Below the pieces are notes generated by a model. It saw nothing but the letters and a program-made list of their open reading frames with translations. It was not told where the DNA came from and did not search any database. This document shows positions 28,270 to 36,385 of a stretch of 64,000 nucleotides of DNA, piece after piece; the first letter of the stretch is position 1; each line of letters starts with the position of its first letter. The position numbers and the translations under genes were made by a program. The stretch is from Kineothrix alysoides (GTDB lineage Bacteria; Bacillota; Clostridia; Lachnospirales; Lachnospiraceae), in contig NZ_JPNB01000001.1 in the NCBI RefSeq assembly GCF_000732725.1, positions 434,001 to 498,000 on the forward strand. Direction: 5' to 3'.

Positions 28270-29109
28270 ATGAATTTGTATGACACAATTCAAAACAGAA
28301 TTTCTGTTAGAGAGTATCAAAACAAGAATTTTGACAGCATGACATTAGATAAAGTCAAGGCTTTGCTTTCACATATCAATCCACTATATAAAGATATAGA
28401 AGTAAGGCTTGAGCTGGTACATGAAGATGTAAAATCAGCAGGTATGGGTTTTATGAATGGATATATAAAAATTCAAGCCCCTTATTGTGTAGCAGCTATT
28501 TCAGAAAAAAGGGACGGTTACATGGAGAATATAGGTTTTATTCAGGAACAGGCAGTTCTTGAATTGACCGGCATGGGAATAGGCAGTTGTTGGCTTGGAA
28601 CTTTTGATAACGAAGTGTTAAGACATCTTTTAAAGGTAAATGATAACGAGGTTATAACCAATGTCATTGCACTAGGCTATCCGGAAGAAAAAAGCTTCCG
28701 TAATGACGGCCTTAGAAAGCTTTTAGGAAGTAAGCGTAAAAAGGAGACAGAAATTGCTTTTTACAAAGAATGGGGAGAAGATGCAGCTATTTTTCTGGAT
28801 AACAAACCCCTTTTAAGGAAAATACTGAAAGCTTCGATATTGGCACCATCGGGCGGAAACAAACAGCCTGTATGTTTAGTTTTTACCGAAGACTCGGTGC
28901 ACTTCTTTGTAAAAAACAAAAAGGATAATATAGTGATAAACCCATGGGCTGCAATAGATGCAGGAATTTTCATTTCACACTTTTACTTTTGCTGCCTTGA
29001 AGAGAGTATTCACATAAATTTTTATAAAGATAGTTCAGAAGAGAAATTCAAAATCCCCTCTGATACGAGCTATATTATTTCGATGAAGTTAGATTATAAA
29101 TATGATTAA
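28270..29109 (+). CDS. TM1586-type nitroreductase-family protein
   Basis: 279 aa made of two nitroreductase-like halves. The first begins YDTIQNRISVREYQNKNFDS and includes IQEQAVLELTGMGIGSCWLG; the second has ILKASILAPSGGNKQPVCLV. This is the putative TM nitroreductase family, FMN-dependent reductases of uncertain substrate. GGGAGG is 7 nt upstream. The MerR operator at 28174 makes it an inducible detoxification or redox gene by inference. Confidence 0.85.
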   Translation: MNLYDTIQNRISVREYQNKNFDSMTLDKVKALLSHINPLYKDIEVRLELVHEDVKSAGMGFMNGYIKIQAPYCVAAISEKRDGYMENIGFIQEQAVLELTGMGIGSCWLGTFDNEVLRHLLKVNDNEVITNVIALGYPEEKSFRNDGLRKLLGSKRKKETEIAFYKEWGEDAAIFLDNKPLLRKILKASILAPSGGNKQPVCLVFTEDSVHFFVKNKKDNIVINPWAAIDAGIFISHFYFCCLEESIHINFYKDSSEEKFKIPSDTSYIISMKLDYKYD

Positions 29110-29453
29110 TAAACCCAACCGGCATCATGTCTGATAGGAATATTTAAATCCTTGGTTTAATAAAGATGGTGAGATAATATGGCTAAGAAATAAAAAAGAT
29201 ATTATACGTGATCTATATTATAAAATAGGATTGTAAAAAGTCATAAATTAAATATAATATGGTTAGAGCGTCAAAAGTCTTTTTTGCGCAAGCACAAATT
29301 TGTACAAAACACTACATGAATTTATTAAAAAATGATTCAGGATATAGCAAGAATCGGATTAAAAACGCTGATTTACTGTGTTTTATTCAGTGCTCAATAT
29401 TGCTGATTTGTGCAAAATAATAAAAATAATGAACACTCTTTTAAAGATTATTT
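29110..29453. other. Non-coding gap with a small gene scrap
   Basis: AT-rich. A short in-frame scrap near 29148-29237 reads PWFNKDGEIIWLRNKKDIIR and ends in a stop; its family was not recognised. No RNA gene or strong hairpin was noticed. Confidence 0.4.
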
Positions 29454-29482
29454 TTGACACTTGAATCATAATCTTGAATAAT
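29454..29482 (+). promoter_or_regulatory. Sigma-A-type promoter of the lipoprotein gene
   Basis: A perfect TTGACA at 29454-29459, a 17-bp spacer and AATAAT at 29477-29482. The predicted start is about 28 nt upstream of the ATG, with AGGAGG in between. Confidence 0.65.
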
Positions 29483-29516
29483 AATATAATAGAACAAGAA
29501 AACTTAGGAGGCCGAC

Positions 29517-30263
29517 ATGAAATACAATCCCTTTCTCAAGAAGACCCTTTCCATTTTGTTCTCATCCGTATTCCTATTTGCTCTCTGCGCTTGTGGACAA
29601 AGCAGTGTCAGCGCTCCGCCAACCACGGCTGCATCACCTGCACCAAATGTGACGGTTACGGAGAATCCTGCCCAACCTTCTGCTGAGAGTTCGCCACAGG
29701 CATCTGATGATATATCTTCTGCATATAATGATGCGCTTGCAGCATATAACAATTTCTTGGCAGGAAATATAAAAGCACAAGATTTAAATCATGAGATAAG
29801 TGATGGAGTCGTTAATATGAAAGATATTTCTTTAGAGCCGGATTTAAAAACTTATTACGCCTTATTTGATATGAACGGGGATGGAATACCGGAGCTTCAT
29901 CTGCGTCCTATAGTGGGCGGCAGCTATGCTATTTTTACCTATCTCGATGGAGAAATTATTTTATGGCACGAAGGTTCTGATTATGAATCTCCACTAAACA
30001 ACGGAGCGATTTTATACGAACGTGATGGTGCAGCACCAACTCACATAAATTATTATTATTTAGTTTTGGACTCCGATGGAAATGAGATTTCAAGAGTATA
30101 TTTCGCAAAGTATCACAGCGTTGATGAAAGTGGTTTGAATGAAAGTGCTGATTATGATGTATTTATATTTGAAGATAAAGACGTTTCCGAAGAGGAATGG
30201 AATGCACTAGTCAATGAATATCTTTCGATACCATCTGACTTAATCATATGGAATGAAACATAA
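29517..30263 (+). CDS. Secreted lipoprotein of unknown function
   Basis: 248 aa. The N-terminus is a lipoprotein signal (positive MKYNPFLKKT, hydrophobic core, lipobox LCAC with the modified Cys followed by GQSS). A Ser/Pro/Thr/Ala-rich linker follows (about 30-60), then a globular domain with an EF-hand-like loop (DMNGDGIPELHL) that could bind calcium. It is anchored on the outer face of the membrane. Own promoter and terminator; monocistronic. Confidence 0.85.
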   Translation: MKYNPFLKKTLSILFSSVFLFALCACGQSSVSAPPTTAASPAPNVTVTENPAQPSAESSPQASDDISSAYNDALAAYNNFLAGNIKAQDLNHEISDGVVNMKDISLEPDLKTYYALFDMNGDGIPELHLRPIVGGSYAIFTYLDGEIILWHEGSDYESPLNNGAILYERDGAAPTHINYYYLVLDSDGNEISRVYFAKYHSVDESGLNESADYDVFIFEDKDVSEEEWNALVNEYLSIPSDLIIWNET

Positions 30264-30269
30264 ACACAA

Positions 30270-30302
30270 TCCCCCGATTTTAATTAATCAGGGGACTTTT
30301 TT
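30270..30302 (+). terminator. Rho-independent terminator
   Basis: CCCCCGATT pairs with AATCAGGGG (one mismatch) around an AT loop, followed by a run of six T after AC. It lies 7 bp after the lipoprotein stop. Confidence 0.85.
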
Positions 30303-30469
30303 ATCCATAAAGGTTTAGAAAATGCTGAATAAACAGATATAACAGATATTGTTATGGAAGTATTATGTAATTTAATGTAATATTATTTTTAGATTGGTAA
30401 CCGGATATTTATCGAATATCTTAACTGCCGGCTATTAGCTGATGGGTAAGCGGCATTTAGTCAGGATAA

Positions 30470-30566
30470 TGGGTTTGCAAATAGTTTGGAATATGTATTT
30501 GCAGAACTTACGGACGGAAGCTATGAGATGTTGGATAAACATATTGAAGAAGCATATTGCCGGTAA
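30470..30566 (+). pseudogene. Unidentified C-terminal gene remnant
   Basis: In-frame text GFANSLEYVFAELTDGSYEM, then LDKHIEEAYCR and a stop, looks like the helical end of a lost protein. It has no start or upstream body. Bases 30303-30469 show nothing else. Confidence 0.4.
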
Positions 30567-30587
30567 CTGTTAAAAAGGAGGCTGATC

Positions 30588-31703
30588 ATGCCTAAGTACA
30601 TTCCCAAACCTACCGGAGAATACCGGGTGGGCATTTATAAAATGGATATGGTCGACAACAGCAGAAAAAACACATATCATATACCCTCCGGAAACCGAAA
30701 GCTTGCTATGTGGTTTTTCTATCCGGCGGATTCTGGGCTTACGGAGAAAATGCACTATGGTATAGAAGAAGACCTGAAGAAATTAAACATACCATGGGAT
30801 GACAACTTTATAGAATGCTATGAAAACATAGAGCCGGTCAGGGGCAGTTTTCCTTGTATCATTTACAGTCACGGATATAATAGTAATTTATACATAAATA
30901 CTGCATTTTGCGCGGATATGGCATCTCATGGTTATATAGTTGTCTCTATAAGCCATCCATACGAAGCGAGTACGATTTATTATCAGGACGGAAGCATAAT
31001 TAATTTTCACGAACCTTTTGCAAAGATTGCAGAGAATCTTAGCATCGCGGAAAGTATAAGATATGCAGGGCTGAACCTTGACTTTATTTCGTCGTATAAG
31101 ACTTTGGCAATGCGGCAGCAGCGTATTTTCAGGAATCATATAAGAGAAGCAAGAGACCATATTGCAGCATGGGCACAGGATAATAGCTTTGTGCTGGATA
31201 AATTAATAGAGCTGAACCAGGAAAGTGATTTTTTTCTAAGTAAACGATTTGACTTTGCTAAGGGAGTCGGTCTGGCAGGGCATTCTTTTGGAGGATGTGC
31301 TGCAGTGAACAGCTGTTATATCGATAAGAGATTTTGCTGTACATTAAATTTTGATGGTCAGGTTTTCGGCGCATGCAGTTTGCAGGATATAAAACGCCCA
31401 TATATGAGAATAGGACAATCTTTATCAAAGTATGCGGCATTAACTCCGCTCGCTTATAGTTCGGCACCAGTTTATGATATATCCATTAAAAATGTGGCTC
31501 ATATGGGTTACACAGATTTGATGTATTTGCCTCACAATAATAAAGGGATGGTCGGAAAATTACCAAATGATATTTTATTTAAAATAACTACACAGCTTTC
31601 GCATTTTTTCTTCAATAAATATCTGCGGGAAAGAGGGGATGTTGTTTTCCCTGAAATCAGCAGGAAATACGCTAAGCTTGAATCATTAAACTTATGTAAA
31701 TAA
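30588..31703 (+). CDS. PAF-acetylhydrolase-like alpha/beta hydrolase
   Basis: 371 aa. The beta-sandwich start (PTGEYRVGIYKMDMVDNSR, then LAMWFFYPAD) and FPCIIYSHGYNSN oxyanion loop are typical of the platelet-activating-factor acetylhydrolase/dienelactone hydrolase group. The nucleophile is Ser233 in GHSFGG; a late His in VAHMGYTD fits the triad. It would cleave short-chain esters; the natural substrate is unknown. No signal peptide. AAAGGAGG lies 7 nt upstream. Confidence 0.85.
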   Translation: MPKYIPKPTGEYRVGIYKMDMVDNSRKNTYHIPSGNRKLAMWFFYPADSGLTEKMHYGIEEDLKKLNIPWDDNFIECYENIEPVRGSFPCIIYSHGYNSNLYINTAFCADMASHGYIVVSISHPYEASTIYYQDGSIINFHEPFAKIAENLSIAESIRYAGLNLDFISSYKTLAMRQQRIFRNHIREARDHIAAWAQDNSFVLDKLIELNQESDFFLSKRFDFAKGVGLAGHSFGGCAAVNSCYIDKRFCCTLNFDGQVFGACSLQDIKRPYMRIGQSLSKYAALTPLAYSSAPVYDISIKNVAHMGYTDLMYLPHNNKGMVGKLPNDILFKITTQLSHFFFNKYLRERGDVVFPEISRKYAKLESLNLCK

Positions 31704-31787
31704 TGGAAGAGCTGATATGTTCTGACATCTGGAAGGCAGTTAAGTCTATAACTCCATTCTTTTGAGTCAAATTGGAAGCATAGCATT

Positions 31788-31885
31788 TGTATCTAAAAAG
31801 AATGATATCCGGAATATAACAAAAAGTATCAAGGGTCTGAAAAGAATGATTTTGGTGTCCAAAAAGAATGATATATGGAGTATAA
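31788..31885. repeat. Imperfect 30-bp direct repeat
   Basis: GTATCTAAAAAGAATGATAT (31788) recurs as GTGTCCAAAAAGAATGATAT (31855), followed in both by similar GGAATATAA/GGAGTATAA. The pair lies just upstream of the HAD gene and extends its frame artificially upstream. Possibly a duplication relic or regulator half-sites. Confidence 0.6.
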
Positions 31886-31902
31886 ACAGAAAGGATAAAG
31901 AG

Positions 31903-32745
31903 ATGAAAACATTATATGTTACAGACTTAGACGGCACATTATTAAACACTCATGACTTTATAAATCCCTACAGCCTTGAAATAATTAATTCTCTGGTCGA
32001 ACAAGGGATGCTTTTTACATATGCAACAGCGAGGTCTTTGGTTTCAGCATCGTCTGTTACAAAAGGGCTCTCTGTGAAAATACCGGTAATTGCTTATAAT
32101 GGAGCTTTTATATTCGATGCTGAGACAGGTGAAATTATTGCATCAGAATTTTTCACAAAGGAAGAAACGGACCGGGTAACAGAGGTTTTAAAAAATTATG
32201 ATATTAGTCCGCTGGTGTATTCCTTTGTGCAAAATGTTGAAAAGGTGTCTTGGGTGACAAGCAGTGAAAATGATGGAATCCGAAGATATTTAGAATTAAG
32301 AAAAGGAGACAAGCGTCTGCGTCCGCTTGATACGGGCAGTTCCTTATATGACGGGGATATGTTTTATTATACTTGCATAGGAGAAAAGGAACAATTGCAG
32401 CCTGTATACGAGATATTTTCGGACGATGACAGATATACTTGTACTTTGCAGCAGGAATTGTACCGTCCGGAATATTGGTGTGAGATTATGCCTAAGAAAG
32501 CGACTAAGGCGACAGCCATTCAGAAATTAAAGAAGCTATGGGATTGCGAGAGAGTGATTTCCTTTGGAGATGCGATCAATGATATTCCGATGTTTCGGAT
32601 TTCAGATGAATGTTATGCAGTAGGAAACGCAGTAGATGAGTTGAAGAAGATAGCTACCGGAGTGATTGGAGGCAATGAGGAAGACGGTGTTGCAAAGTGG
32701 CTGAGAGAGCATGCCAAAATTTACGATACGATAAGGATAAATTAA
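31903..32745 (+). CDS. Cof-type HAD-IIB phosphatase
   Basis: 280 aa. Motif I DLDGTLLNTHD at the N-terminus, motif II TARSLV, Lys in the KKATKATAIQKLKK region, motif IV GDAINDIPMF at about 224-233. Cytoplasmic sugar- or cofactor-phosphate phosphatase. ATG 31903 follows AAAGGATAAAG; in-frame codons upstream come from a direct repeat and are not likely translated. Confidence 0.9.
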   Translation: MKTLYVTDLDGTLLNTHDFINPYSLEIINSLVEQGMLFTYATARSLVSASSVTKGLSVKIPVIAYNGAFIFDAETGEIIASEFFTKEETDRVTEVLKNYDISPLVYSFVQNVEKVSWVTSSENDGIRRYLELRKGDKRLRPLDTGSSLYDGDMFYYTCIGEKEQLQPVYEIFSDDDRYTCTLQQELYRPEYWCEIMPKKATKATAIQKLKKLWDCERVISFGDAINDIPMFRISDECYAVGNAVDELKKIATGVIGGNEEDGVAKWLREHAKIYDTIRIN

Positions 32746-32919
32746 GGAAAACAAACGGAAGACGAAAACAGGAAAGGATTCGTGCCTGTATGCACGATAC
32801 CTTTTATATTTCCGCCCAGTGTTTTCCTGTAGAAATCCAGAGGTTCACTTTTGCGATTTCGCGCATGGATTCACCGGAAACCGCTGTCCTAACAATACGG
32901 AAGAATCAAAGCAATGAAT

Positions 32920-34422
32920 TTACCTTCCCGGGGTACCGGCGAAAAAAAGCATTTGATTTCTGACCGTTTCAGCAAGAACGGGGGATACTCGTTCTAAGTG
33001 GGATAAGACAATGCGCTGTGTATTAGGCTGGGCATCCACAAGCCCCGATGCAATATTATTCGCCAGGTTATTTTTCTCCATATCGGAAAAGGATTCATAC
33101 CTCTGAGTCGCTTGTGTGAAATTGTCCGGATTCGGGATTCCTTCACGCATAATTTCACCGGCGATATATCTGCCGTTTCCGCTGGATACCATAGATGCGG
33201 GAGACCAGTTCGGCTGTTTGTTGACGGGAATATTTCGATAATCAGGCCCCAGCCGATGACGTTGTGCATCCGAATAAATAAAGCTGCGCCCCTGTAATAT
33301 CTTGTCATCTGAAAATTCCAGTCCGGGAACGAGATTTGCCGGATTAAGCGCCAATTTCTCTACCTGCTCGGCATAATTGTCGGGATTGCGGTTTAAAACC
33401 ATCCGCCCAACGGGCAAAAGAGGATACATCGTTTCATCCCATACCTTGGTATCATCCAAAGGGTCGAAAGGAAGCAGCTTTGCATCTTCAGGATTCATGA
33501 GCTGTACACACAGTTCGTATTCTACGGTCTTCCCTTTTGCTATCCAGTCATATAGGTCACGGCCCGAAATGTTAGGGTCCTGGCATGCCAGCCACTGCGC
33601 TTCCTGCTGGTCAATGTATTTTTCCCCGGCTAAAGGGAACCAATGGTATTTCACATAGCGGCGGACACCCTGTGCGTTTTGCCAGACATAGGTGCTCACA
33701 CCATACCCCTTGATATGGCGAAGACTCTTTACCGTTCCCAAATCTGAGAAAAACCACATCATCATATTCGTTGCCTCGGGATACTTGGCAAACAGGCTCC
33801 AAAGTCTCTCCGGATCAGGCAGATTATTCACCGGTGAGGGGGAAAGATGGCTGATGACATCCGGTACGTTAATGGCGTCCCGTATAAAAAAGACAGGGAG
33901 ATGATTGCAGAGCAGGTCAACGATTCCTTCATCGGTATAAAATCTGGTGCTGAACCCGCGCACATTTCTTAAGGTGTCCGGCGTTCCCTGATTGCTCGCG
34001 GCGAGAGAGAAACGCACCGCTACCGGCACCCGTTGATTGGGCGCTTGCAAAAATCCGGCTTTGGTATATTCCCTCATTGAGTGAGTGGTGTAAAAATATC
34101 CGAAAGCGCCATAGCCTTTTGTATGGAGACGTCTTGGCAGTGTGGTGGAGAATACAAAGGTTTCCAAGGTCTCATGCAAAGCGGTATCCTGCACAAGCAC
34201 AGGTCCCCGCACTCCAACTGTCTGGGAATGATAGACATCTGATTTCCCTGTTTGTGGAGATGTTGTGTTTGGGCAGGGGGGTGGGGAAGCCATCGGTTTA
34301 CTGTTATTACAATTACATGGAAAAGATGATTGCGGTTGATTGCGATTCATTTGTTCGTTTTGCCTGCATGTGGTAGATCTAATATTTCCTTTCTCTGATT
34401 GAAAGTATTCGTTATTGTCCAT
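32920..34422 (-). CDS. Heme catalase (clade 3-like)
   Basis: 500 aa monofunctional catalase that disproportionates hydrogen peroxide. Distal His100 (RRLHTKGYGAFGYF) and Asn173 (LLCNHLPVFFIRD) keep the 73-residue spacing of the family; the proximal heme Tyr is in FIYSDAQRHRLG, with the RxFxY core intact. The segment after His is HTKG rather than the usual HAKG. The N-terminal 60 residues are Asn/Ser/Pro/Cys-rich (CNCNNSKPMASPPPC) and not part of the fold. ATG 34422 follows GGAGGG. It is transcribed opposite to its neighbours. In an anaerobe it would give oxygen tolerance. Confidence 0.93.
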   Translation of the reverse strand: MDNNEYFQSEKGNIRSTTCRQNEQMNRNQPQSSFPCNCNNSKPMASPPPCPNTTSPQTGKSDVYHSQTVGVRGPVLVQDTALHETLETFVFSTTLPRRLHTKGYGAFGYFYTTHSMREYTKAGFLQAPNQRVPVAVRFSLAASNQGTPDTLRNVRGFSTRFYTDEGIVDLLCNHLPVFFIRDAINVPDVISHLSPSPVNNLPDPERLWSLFAKYPEATNMMMWFFSDLGTVKSLRHIKGYGVSTYVWQNAQGVRRYVKYHWFPLAGEKYIDQQEAQWLACQDPNISGRDLYDWIAKGKTVEYELCVQLMNPEDAKLLPFDPLDDTKVWDETMYPLLPVGRMVLNRNPDNYAEQVEKLALNPANLVPGLEFSDDKILQGRSFIYSDAQRHRLGPDYRNIPVNKQPNWSPASMVSSGNGRYIAGEIMREGIPNPDNFTQATQRYESFSDMEKNNLANNIASGLVDAQPNTQRIVLSHLERVSPVLAETVRNQMLFFAGTPGR

Positions 34423-34654
34423 TTTTGAGCCCTCCAAAGCGTGTCAAAAACACGAGGATAATATAATACAGTGTATTCATAGTTTCTAAAAAGAGTGTCA
34501 TTGCATCTGCATGCTTTGACTTTCGTTATAATGGCGCATATAAAATAAAAGTAAATATGACAACTCAACGTTATCCTCCGGTATGCATTTATGGAACATA
34601 CAGGGGGATATTTTGGTACAGAGTTCAGTTGAAGAAAGAGAATAGATTATAAAA

Positions 34655-34683
34655 TTTTCATTTGGATGATAATATGCTATAAT
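34655..34683 (+). promoter_or_regulatory. Extended -10 promoter of the glycosidase cluster
   Basis: TGCTATAAT (34675-34683) is an extended -10 with a perfect TATAAT; TTTTCA sits at the -35 position. It reads toward the GH1 gene. The 330-bp divergent gap also holds a 5-bp stem (CGTGT/ACACG) in the catalase leader. No clear CcpA site was seen. Confidence 0.6.
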
Positions 34684-34753
34684 TTAGTAAAATTAGCATA
34701 AGAAATAGTCATATTAATTAAAAATATATTTAAAATATACAAATGGAGGGGAC

Positions 34754-36037
34754 ATGGAGATTAAATTCAAAGATCAATTATCCTTGGGGGTTGCATCGGC
34801 AGCAACTCAGATCGAGGGAGGCAACTGTGAACATAACTGGAATGATTGGTATGTAAAAGGAAATATCAAAGACCATTCCGATCCGGCCCGTGCAACCGAC
34901 CATTATCATCTGTGGAAAGAAGATGCGGAGCTAATGGCTTTGATGAAGATTAAGCATTATCGGATGGGAATTGAGTGGGCGAGAATATGTCCAGAGGAAG
35001 GAGAAGCTGATGAGGAGGTAATTGCACATTATAGAGAGGAACTGCAATATTTAAAGGAACAAGGAATTACAGTTCTTCTTACAATACATCATTTCACCAA
35101 TCCCATGTGGTTTGAGGGAAAAGGGGCCTTCACACAGAAAGAGAACATAAGATATTTCCTCGATTTTGTGAAGCTTGTTGTAAACGCATTCGGAGATCTT
35201 GTTGCTGAGTACATAACAATTAACGAACCTAATGTATATGCAACCAATTCTTATTACTTTGGGGAGTGGCCTCCCGGAGAAAAATCACTTTCGCGAGCGG
35301 TTTCAGTAATGTCAAATCTGGCAGTCTGCCATATTGAAGCCTACCGGATGATACATAGTATTCGTGAATCAATGGGGTATCAGGACACAAAGGTGAGCTT
35401 TGCCAATCATGTCCGCGTTTTTGATCCGCAGAATCCGGGAAATCCATGGCATTGTATTTGCGCTAAGCTATTGGATTGGTTTTTTCAAGGGGCTGTAACC
35501 GAAGCAATATCTACAGGCAATTTCAGATGGCCGTTAAAAAGATCAAGAGATATCTCCCATGGCGAATATCTGGATTTCATCGCAATTAATTACTATACAC
35601 GGAGTACGGTATCGGGGTTTGGCGATGGGGTCAGGCAGGATGCACCGAAGAATGATCTTGGATGGGAGATTTATCCGGAAGGGCTTGTTCGTTGTACTGA
35701 TCATATTTATCAGCTTTTAAAACGACCGATTTATATTACGGAGAATGGCACATGCGATAATCAGGATGCATTTCGATCAAAATATATCTATGAACATTTA
35801 AAAGTAATAAGAGAGTCTAACCTTCCGATAACAAGGTACTATCACTGGTGTTTTTGTGATAATTTTGAATGGGTGGAAGGAGAAAGTGCACGCTTTGGAC
35901 TGATACATGTCAATTATGAGACCCAGAAAAGAACAATCAAAACCTCAGGCAGGTTTTATACCGGGATGATTGAAGAAAATGGTATATCGGAAGAATTATA
36001 TAGGGAATATGTAGAACCGCTAAAATATCATTATTAA
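34754..36037 (+). CDS. Glycoside hydrolase family 1 (beta-glucosidase/beta-galactosidase-like)
   Basis: 427 aa. The GH1 N-terminus LSLGVASAATQIEGG, acid/base Glu158 (TINEPN), nucleophile Glu330 (YITENGT) and C-terminal FEWVEGESARFGLIHV are all present. The retaining mechanism releases terminal beta-linked glucose or galactose. The protein lacks a signal peptide, so it acts on imported sugars. Whether the substrate is phosphorylated cannot be told; no PTS gene is nearby and the cluster has a GPH symporter, favouring unphosphorylated glycosides. GGAGGGG precedes the start. Confidence 0.9.
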   Translation: MEIKFKDQLSLGVASAATQIEGGNCEHNWNDWYVKGNIKDHSDPARATDHYHLWKEDAELMALMKIKHYRMGIEWARICPEEGEADEEVIAHYREELQYLKEQGITVLLTIHHFTNPMWFEGKGAFTQKENIRYFLDFVKLVVNAFGDLVAEYITINEPNVYATNSYYFGEWPPGEKSLSRAVSVMSNLAVCHIEAYRMIHSIRESMGYQDTKVSFANHVRVFDPQNPGNPWHCICAKLLDWFFQGAVTEAISTGNFRWPLKRSRDISHGEYLDFIAINYYTRSTVSGFGDGVRQDAPKNDLGWEIYPEGLVRCTDHIYQLLKRPIYITENGTCDNQDAFRSKYIYEHLKVIRESNLPITRYYHWCFCDNFEWVEGESARFGLIHVNYETQKRTIKTSGRFYTGMIEENGISEELYREYVEPLKYHY

Positions 36038-36082
36038 TATAAATTAAATGAATGAAAATGGTATTAATAAATAGTAGGTAAT

Positions 36083-36350
36083 TGCGAAACAAGTAAGTTG
36101 CGAGAACTTCATGCACAATAAATGAGAATTGTGAGGAAAGATTGTATGGAAGTTTTTTATGCTCTGGTTATGCAATACACGGTGCTGGCCAGGGAAGGAA
36201 TCCTTTTCAGCAGAGGCTTCAAGGATTCCAATGTTTCAGCTTCGCAGCATAAAACGTAAAATCAAAAATTTAAAAAATCTTCCATACAATTCATTCTGAA
36301 TTAAATTTTATAAATTGTACATGAAGTTATAAAAGTTATTGAGTTTCGCA
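36083..36350. repeat. MITE-like element with nested inverted repeats
   Basis: The ends are inverted: TGCGAAAC (36083-36090) and GTTTCGCA (36343-36350), followed inward by AACTTCATG (36105) and its complement (36320), and CACAAT/ATTGTA. Deeper arms are perfect: ATTGTATGGAAG (36141-36152) with its complement at 36279-36290, TTTTATGCT (36155) with 36246, and GGAATCCTT (36197) with 36221. The whole 268 bp could fold into one long hairpin. It has no coding capacity. Clear target duplications were not seen. Confidence 0.7.
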
Positions 36351-36385
36351 TTTGCTAATTAATAAAGATTAAAGGAGAATATGCT

